NCBI GenBank assembly: GCA_003024175.1
Contig: MDYQ01000199.1
Coordinates: forward strand, 1-52,478
DNA from: Planoprotostelium fungivorum
Taxonomy: Eukaryota; Evosea; Variosea; Cavosteliida; Cavosteliaceae
Reading direction: 5' to 3'
Length of the DNA stretch: 52,478 bases
Position 1 is the stretch's first letter. Each line of letters starts with the position of its first letter. The position numbers were made by a program, and so were the translations under genes. Under the pieces are notes generated by a model, which worked only from the letters and a program-made list of their open reading frames with translations, made no database searches and was not told the origin of the DNA. Positions 47,005 to 52,478 of this stretch are shown in pieces.

Positions 47005-47970
47005 TCACTGACGAGAAGTGAGTTCGTCTGCTGCCTTGATGATGGCTGCCTCTAAAGATCCTTCCTTCAGGCCCAAAGCATCGCTGTTGGTTCTGTCCCA
47101 TCTGCAGCCTCCCGGTGCATACACGGTGTAAAGCATGAGGGGGTAGTGCTTCGAAGGGAAATCAGTTGCCTTTTCGGATTGCTTCAGTAGATCGTCCACA
47201 GGTTTGTACTGCACGTCATACTTGACTCCCGCTTGTTTCTCGAGTGCGGCCAGAATTTGGTTGGGGGTGAAGGTGATATTGGACACTTGTACGATCTGGT
47301 TGATGTAAGGCTCCGGTCGACGTAACATGGCGGACACGGCCTGTCCCACGCCCTCGAAAGAGCTGCCCGATATCTGCACTACATCAGATCTCTCATGTTA
47401 CGCAACTTTTTTCACCTCTGTTGTTCCATCTCCGTAGATGGTGGCCTTTCTGTTCTTCACGTCGAAGCCCCACATGGCGTGTTGTACGAAACACAGCTCG
47501 ACCCAGGGTCCGGTCGTCATGATGATGAACGGCTGACCCCTCTCGCGAGCGTAGCCTGCGATCTTGTGCTGAGGGAGTCCGAAGGCACACTTCTGGCCGA
47601 TCTCGGAGAAGAAATCGACGCTGAATGCTGAGGGGATGAAAAGCTTGACACCAGCTCGAAGGCAAGCATCGATCATGACGTTCTCAGATCCCATTGCACG
47701 CTGCACGTTGATGGCTGAGATGAAAACGTCTTGTCCTCTCAGGGCGTCGGTGAGGGCTTCTACATCGTTGTAGTCCACCGTCACCAAGGGAACATCGGAC
47801 GGTATTTGACTCTGCATACCGGGGCGAGTGAAGACGGTGACGGCATACTTGTCGGCGTACAACCTGTCGTCATATTCAGATCACAATCTGTGATAATCTT
47901 CTCACTGTTTGAAGATAGCACTCCCCACATTTCCTCCTGCTCCGGCGATGGCTACCTTGTTGTAAGACAT
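47005..47970 (-). CDS. NmrA-like / isoflavone-reductase-like NAD(P)-binding protein
   Basis: The start at 47970 gives MSYNKVAIAGAGGNVGSAIF, a Rossmann GxxGxxG dinucleotide site. A 55-60 nt intron leads to LYADKYAVTVFTRPGM, then VPLVTVDYNDVEALTDALRG, the usual second NmrA element, VFISAINVQRAMGSENVMID, KLFIPSAFSVDFF and QPFIIMTTGPWVELCF. A second intron follows and the last exon covers VGQAVSAMLRRPEPYINQIV to ELTSRQ. About 300 aa, normal for the family. Family members are atypical short-chain reductases or redox-sensing regulators; the Tyr/Lys catalytic pair is not obvious, so activity is uncertain. Its stop is 47 bp from that of the RAD7-like gene, on opposite strands. Confidence 0.8.
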
Positions 47971-48283
47971 GATGGTTACTTTGATTGGTGGTTGGTGTTG
48001 GAATGATTCGTCCGGAAGGATCTTGCTGCACGGAAGGCCGTCGGCCCTCCGGGGACCTTACGAGATTCCGGCACCGGTAAGGAGCATGCTCCCTCTACAC
48101 AGACGCACGAATGAAAAATATCTAGCGTATAACTATAACTGAATTCATACTGAATATAAAGGTCCTCTCGATGGACATATATGTCGTATGTGAATGAGAG
48201 GACGCAACTATTGCTTGGAATAATCCATGCTGCCGGTTTCGTTGTAGAATATTGTCATCGTGGCTGCAAACACAACAATCAAG
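47971..48283. promoter_or_regulatory. 313-bp divergent spacer (NmrA-like / GPATCH11)
   Basis: This contains a GC-rich hairpin near 48027-48045 (GGCCGTCGGCC core) and an inverted repeat GTCCTCTC..GAGAGGAC spanning about 48163-48205. Either could be a regulatory site or a small repeat remnant. No coding potential. Confidence 0.35.
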
Positions 48284-49414
48284 ATGAGCGATGGCGTGGA
48301 GGACGACTATATGTCAGCTGACTTTGTCACGAATGTCCCCACTCAACGAAACAACATCGCAAAGGTAATCGCAATCTTGCAACTCATCTAAGTGATGCCA
48401 GCAACGCAAACGTAAAGAGCCAGAACAAACGAAATCATTAGTCCAGAGGGAGGAAGATTCACGAAATGAAGGATTATCAAAAGAGATCAGTGAAGACAAT
48501 ATAGGCTTCAAACTCCTCCAAAAGATGGGATTTAAGTAAGTCATCCCACGTATCACCGAATGAATTCAACAGAAAGGGAAAGACTGTGGGGAAAGACACC
48601 GAAGGATCATCTGTTCAGGATGAGAGTCCACCGCAGAAGGAAGAGAATGAAAAGTTAGTTGTACCCATATCCATCACGATCAAGCGAGGTGAATCAAAAG
48701 ATCGTCGGATGATGGACTGAATACACAGGCAAGGGAGGGCTCGGTATGGACGAAGAGAAGAAGAGGCAGATCGAGGAGAAGATCGATGAGGCGATGAAGA
48801 GACAGGTGATGCAAGAGAGTGATTTTCGGTTGAGAAAGAGTTCGGCGTTTGCAGAGAAGAAGGTGTGTTTCGTCTTGATGTCTCTCACCTGATGATGTCA
48901 TCGATGAAATAAGGACCATCAAAAATTTTATGATTTTGAATAACGGTAGGCACAAGGGGATGCGAGGAAATGTATCGAAGTGATCAAGAGATTAGACATG
49001 GAGCAATACGGTGATCAAGCAGATACGAATTCACCATTTTACAAGAACGAAGAGCAATTGAAAGACGTGAGTTCTTCGATGACTCACTCAACATGTCATC
49101 GTGTTCACCATTGACTGAATGTAGGAATTAGCAGACGAGAGAGAGTTTTCCACTGTGAAAGTTCCTTTTATTGTTGAACACGACCATTTTGCTCAGTTGA
49201 AGGTGAAAACTCATCATCATCACGTTCATCCACATCTTCCCATCAAAGCGTAGGTGAATATGTGCTGACGATAGATTCAGAGCACACAGAAGACCATCGT
49301 GTTGAATGAATACCTTCGCGAGACGTACTATTACTGTATCTGGTGTGGACATCAATACAAGAACAAGGCAGACATCCATTCAAAGTGTCCAGGGTTGACT
49401 GAAGATGATCATTA
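48284..49414 (+). CDS. GPATCH11: GPATCH11-like G-patch protein with DUF4187 C-terminus
   Basis: ATG 48284 gives MSDGVEDDYMSADFVTNVP, the family's acidic DYMS start. The G-patch reads GFKLLQKMGFK / KGKTVGKD, split by a short intron, followed by VVPISITIKRGKGGLGMDEE. A helical basic linker follows (KIDEAMKRQVMQESDFRLRK). The C-terminus, YLRETYYYCIWCGHQYKN..CPGLTEDDH, is the DUF4187 Cys cluster (CxxC and a later Cys). G-patch proteins activate DEAH-box RNA helicases; GPATCH11 is a nuclear, kinetochore- and splicing-associated protein in animals. TAG is at 49412-49414, AATAAA at 49464. About six introns. Confidence 0.85.
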
Positions 49415-49643
49415 GAATTCGTCTTTCTTGTATGAGAAGGGAGGAACAATGATGGTCTGAGAATAAAATGTCCATCCTCTTATTCGCTCGTCTCTTCTTT
49501 TGCCTCGTCTAAGGTACACTTGCCCAGCGGTGCATCTGTCAACACGACCGACTCAGACATACTTCGAGCCTCACACTCCCGCGTTGAAATAAACATTTAC
49601 GGAACACAGGGAGAGGACCAACATGAGATTTTATCCTGATGTC

Positions 49644-52478
49644 TTAAGCACCAGTGTAAGTCACCTCCTTCGCACCCATGCTGTACTGTGTCGCCTTCAC
49701 GGTAGAGAATCTGACTTGGCTGAGACTCATGCTGAATCCAGGGTTGCCCAGCATAATATCAGATGCAGCAGAGAAGGTCAAGCGATGGAACTGATTGTTC
49801 GTGTTGAAGGCAGACAATGGCACACGGAAGAAGGACCACTCATCGTCCACGAGGTAGTTGGAGCCGTAAGGCTTGACGTTGACGGAAGTGTAAGCACCAC
49901 CCCAGGTGTTCTGGACAGACATCTGCAAGTTGACGGCGGTGTTGGGGGTGAAGGTCTTTGCAAAGAACTCTACCGAGACGAACTTGGAGGCAAGAGGTTG
50001 TCTGTCGTAGGGATTAGAGTGGTGATGGTGAAGATGATGAAGGTGGTGTGATGATGTGACGATGTGATGACGATGATGAAGGAAGACGACTGTGATGTTT
50101 GATGTGAAGGTGGGATGAAGAGAAGCTCACAAGTTCATGTCAGAGAAACCAAAGATGTTGTTCGAGTTGGGGTTCGTGTTGATGAAAGTCAGAGAGCGTC
50201 CATCACATTTGACTGAGCTGGTGTCATCATCCTTGTACGATCCAGCATCCGAGAAACGGTTGAATTTGGATGTACCTGCACGCGTCACTCACGCCATCAC
50301 ACGATCTTGCATCTCACCGTTGTAGATGGGTAACACTTCGTAAGAGGTGGAGCAGCCACCCGCATCAGAAGCATCTGCAGGTGCCCACACCTTTCCGTCC
50401 GAGTTCTGCATGACTAACGCACCCGACAACAGCTACGTCACTCTCAGTCTCTACACACACCTTCTCCTCACCGTGTTGCCCTTTGTCACTGACTTGGCCA
50501 TCAGGTACAGTCCACCCGTTGCCATCTTGTCCCACAGTCTTCTCGTCAGAGGAACGATCCAAGAGACACCCAGGATGTTCTCGGTCAAGCTGGCAGAGAC
50601 ACACTTGTCGTTGACTGCGAGACAGAAGGCGTAATCGAGACCTTTCAGATTGTGGTACAGCTGGTATGACAGACGAGGTCCAGTGTTGCGGTAAGAAGGG
50701 TAGAACTGTAGGAAAGCTGTACCGGCGGCGTCGTTCGAGCCCTGTCATAGCATGAGAAGAGAAGGGGGAGAATGAAAGAGGAGAGAACATATAGACGAGG
50801 GGAGAGGAGAGAAGAGAGAGGAGAGACACATACAGTGAGGCGAACTTTGTAGAGATCGTGACGAACAGCGATGGGAAGAGAGGAAGGCTTGGAAGCTATG
50901 GTAGCTTTTCCAGCTCTACGACAGTTTGTACCACAGGAAGTCATGATCTAATATTGTATCAATCATCGTACATTTATGCTATGAGAAGATGTGAAAATAA
51001 ATTTTGAATCTCACTGTCGTGTACTGTCCAGTGTTGAAAGGTGTCTGTCACACACGATCAGTGAAACATGTCAATACTTTACATATCTCACCTTGTAGTA
51101 ATATTCTCCTCCTCCCTTTGTCATATACCACTGGTCACTGTCCGAAGCGATGAGGAAATACAACTTCTGCTGGTTGGCGTTGTAGTAGTACGTGTTCCAG
51201 TTCAACTCTGCGAACGAGCCCACGGCGGTGTGCTGCACGGCCGGGATGCTATACACGTCACTCCTCCATCTACAACGATCACATGACTCACCTGACGAAC
51301 GTGGTGACGATCTTGAACGTCGTGTTCTGAGGGTAAGACACAGAGAAGATGGCCCAGCTGTTGGCCTTTGTGCATTGTCCCAGAGTCATCTGGAAGCCGC
51401 CAAAAGATTGGAAGACGTGCCCAGACGTGTTGAAGGCGAGAATCTCGTATAGTCCACCGTTCATCATTCCATTGTAGTACGCCGGACCGTCGCTCATACT
51501 CTCTGCGGTACGTAAGAAAGGGGGTGAAGAGGTGATTACGTACGTAAGAAGTGGATGTCGGTGACGGCAGATCCCATGGGAACCATTCCGATGATATTCT
51601 TAGAAAATCGGTTGACAACTCCCGCTCCTGCCGTGTAATCCATCTTGTAGGCCGTGGTGTCCGATTTCTCTGGTGTGAAGATGATGGACTGGAGGTTGTG
51701 AGTGGATACGTGTGATGACGTCATCACTCACGTCACCGGAGAGACGAACGTGAGAGAAACCGTAGGCGAACCAGTTGCACTGGTATCCAGGCCAAGCTGC
51801 CTTGTACGTACATTCGGGCATCTGTCTGGTTTTAGGGTTTATCCCTCTTCATCATCACCTTTGCAAAAGCGGGCATGAGACCGACCATGTAGGCTCCACC
51901 CTTTACCCCTGTTCAATTTAAGTGATGACGTCATCACTCGTCATTCACCTGTCATCGTACCGTCGTCCAGAATACCATCTGATTGGAAGGTGTAATCACC
52001 GAACCACTGTGGGAAAGCGACCGCGTTGGAGTTGATCATGGTCGAGTTGAGAGAAAGCCAATTGGGAGGGGAATCCCAGCCAGGTCCGTTGGCTGAGATG
52101 AGTCAATCGATGCTGATGACGTCACAGTCGATGGGTACGATGTCATCACGAAAACTCACTCGATCCAGCCCAAGCCTGTCATGCGTCAGAAATCTCACAG
52201 AAATATCATTCGTCTCTCACTCCGTAGGGTACGTTGGGATCGGTAAAATTGATGAAAGTCGAATCTACAACGGTCAATCCACTACCGACATCGTAGTGAG
52301 TGACCCCTCCGATGGGCAGGATGTCTCCTCGGGGAGAAGGTACGGAGATACCGATGTTCGTGTTGGGAACACCCCTGGGAAAGTCAACGGCGTGTGATGA
52401 CGTCATCACTCACTTGTTGTCCGATCGACCCACGAAGGTCCAATTGACCGCAGTCTGATCGTTGATGGCATCGAAACC
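49644..52478 (-). CDS. large secreted protein, CEMIP/fibrocystin-L-like in part; 5' end outside window
   Basis: Minus-strand exons join across 52478 to the stop at 49644; the start is beyond the right edge. Segments include GVPNTNIGISVPSPRGDILP then GLTVVDSTFINFTDPNVPYG, MPECTYKAAWPGYQCNWFAY, FTPEKSDTTAYKMDYTAGAG, YEILAFNTSGHVFQSFGGFQ, PFNTGQYTT/IMTSCGTNCR, LSYQLYHNLKGLDYAFCLAV and, last, QMSVQNTWGGAYTSVNVKPY with LTFSAASDIMLGNPGFSMSL. The TFINF element and Asn-rich beta strands resemble beta-helix extracellular proteins of the CEMIP/TMEM2/fibrocystin-L type, but this is tentative. The final 95 residues look like a carbohydrate-binding jelly roll. No TM segment is visible at the C-terminus. 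Introns reach about 150 nt, some rich in TCATCA. Confidence 0.5.

Noticed and set aside
47731-48006. Plus-strand frame opposite the NmrA-like gene.
   Set aside because: It is antisense to the conserved Rossmann-fold exons on the minus strand.

Overview
The window is nuclear DNA from a compact, intron-rich eukaryote. Almost every gene is split by introns of roughly 30-75 nt with GT..AG ends and a strong GTGAG donor preference. Genes lie on both strands 50-400 bp apart. The gene set (REV3, POLE2, KRI1, ZFC3H1, GPATCH11, an RCC1-HECT ligase, a fascin-like beta-trefoil protein, an ABCG transporter with a Cys-rich ectodomain) fits a free-living protist. I lean to an amoebozoan with a small genome, but this is inference from style and content, not a phylogenetic result.

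Layout. (1) 1-5.2 kb is unlike the rest: AT-rich, no intact conserved gene, broken reading frames, one retroelement-like ORF on the minus strand that runs toward the left edge, and a ~1 kb imperfect foldback element (1716-2705). (2) 5.3-10.4 kb holds short unfamiliar genes: a DTGA-motif protease-like protein, a helical protein with two SH3 domains, two orphan genes and a 151-bp MITE-like element. (3) 10.4-18.7 kb is RNA and nucleolar biology: a nucleoplasmin-like histone chaperone, KRI1 (minus) and ZFC3H1 (plus), the last two head-to-head. (4) 18.8-23.8 kb: a secretory-pathway EGF/multi-TM protein (minus), a secreted GMC oxidoreductase (plus) and a small orphan minus gene. (5) 24.1-33.8 kb: REV3 (DNA polymerase zeta), a fascin-like protein (minus) and POLE2. 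(6) 33.8-43.2 kb: an RCC1-HECT E3 ligase and the ABCG transporter. (7) 43.9-49.4 kb: a RAD7-like LRR protein, an NmrA-like reductase (minus) and GPATCH11. (8) 49.6 kb to the right edge: the 3' part of a large secreted protein on the minus strand.

Gene models were assembled by eye from reading frames, splice-site phase and family knowledge. Outer boundaries of the recognised genes are fairly secure; individual exon joins are not all verified. In at least six genes the TAA stop lies inside an AATAAA or TATAAA hexamer, so 3' ends seem extremely compact. No tRNA, rRNA, CRISPR array or bacterial-type operon was seen.
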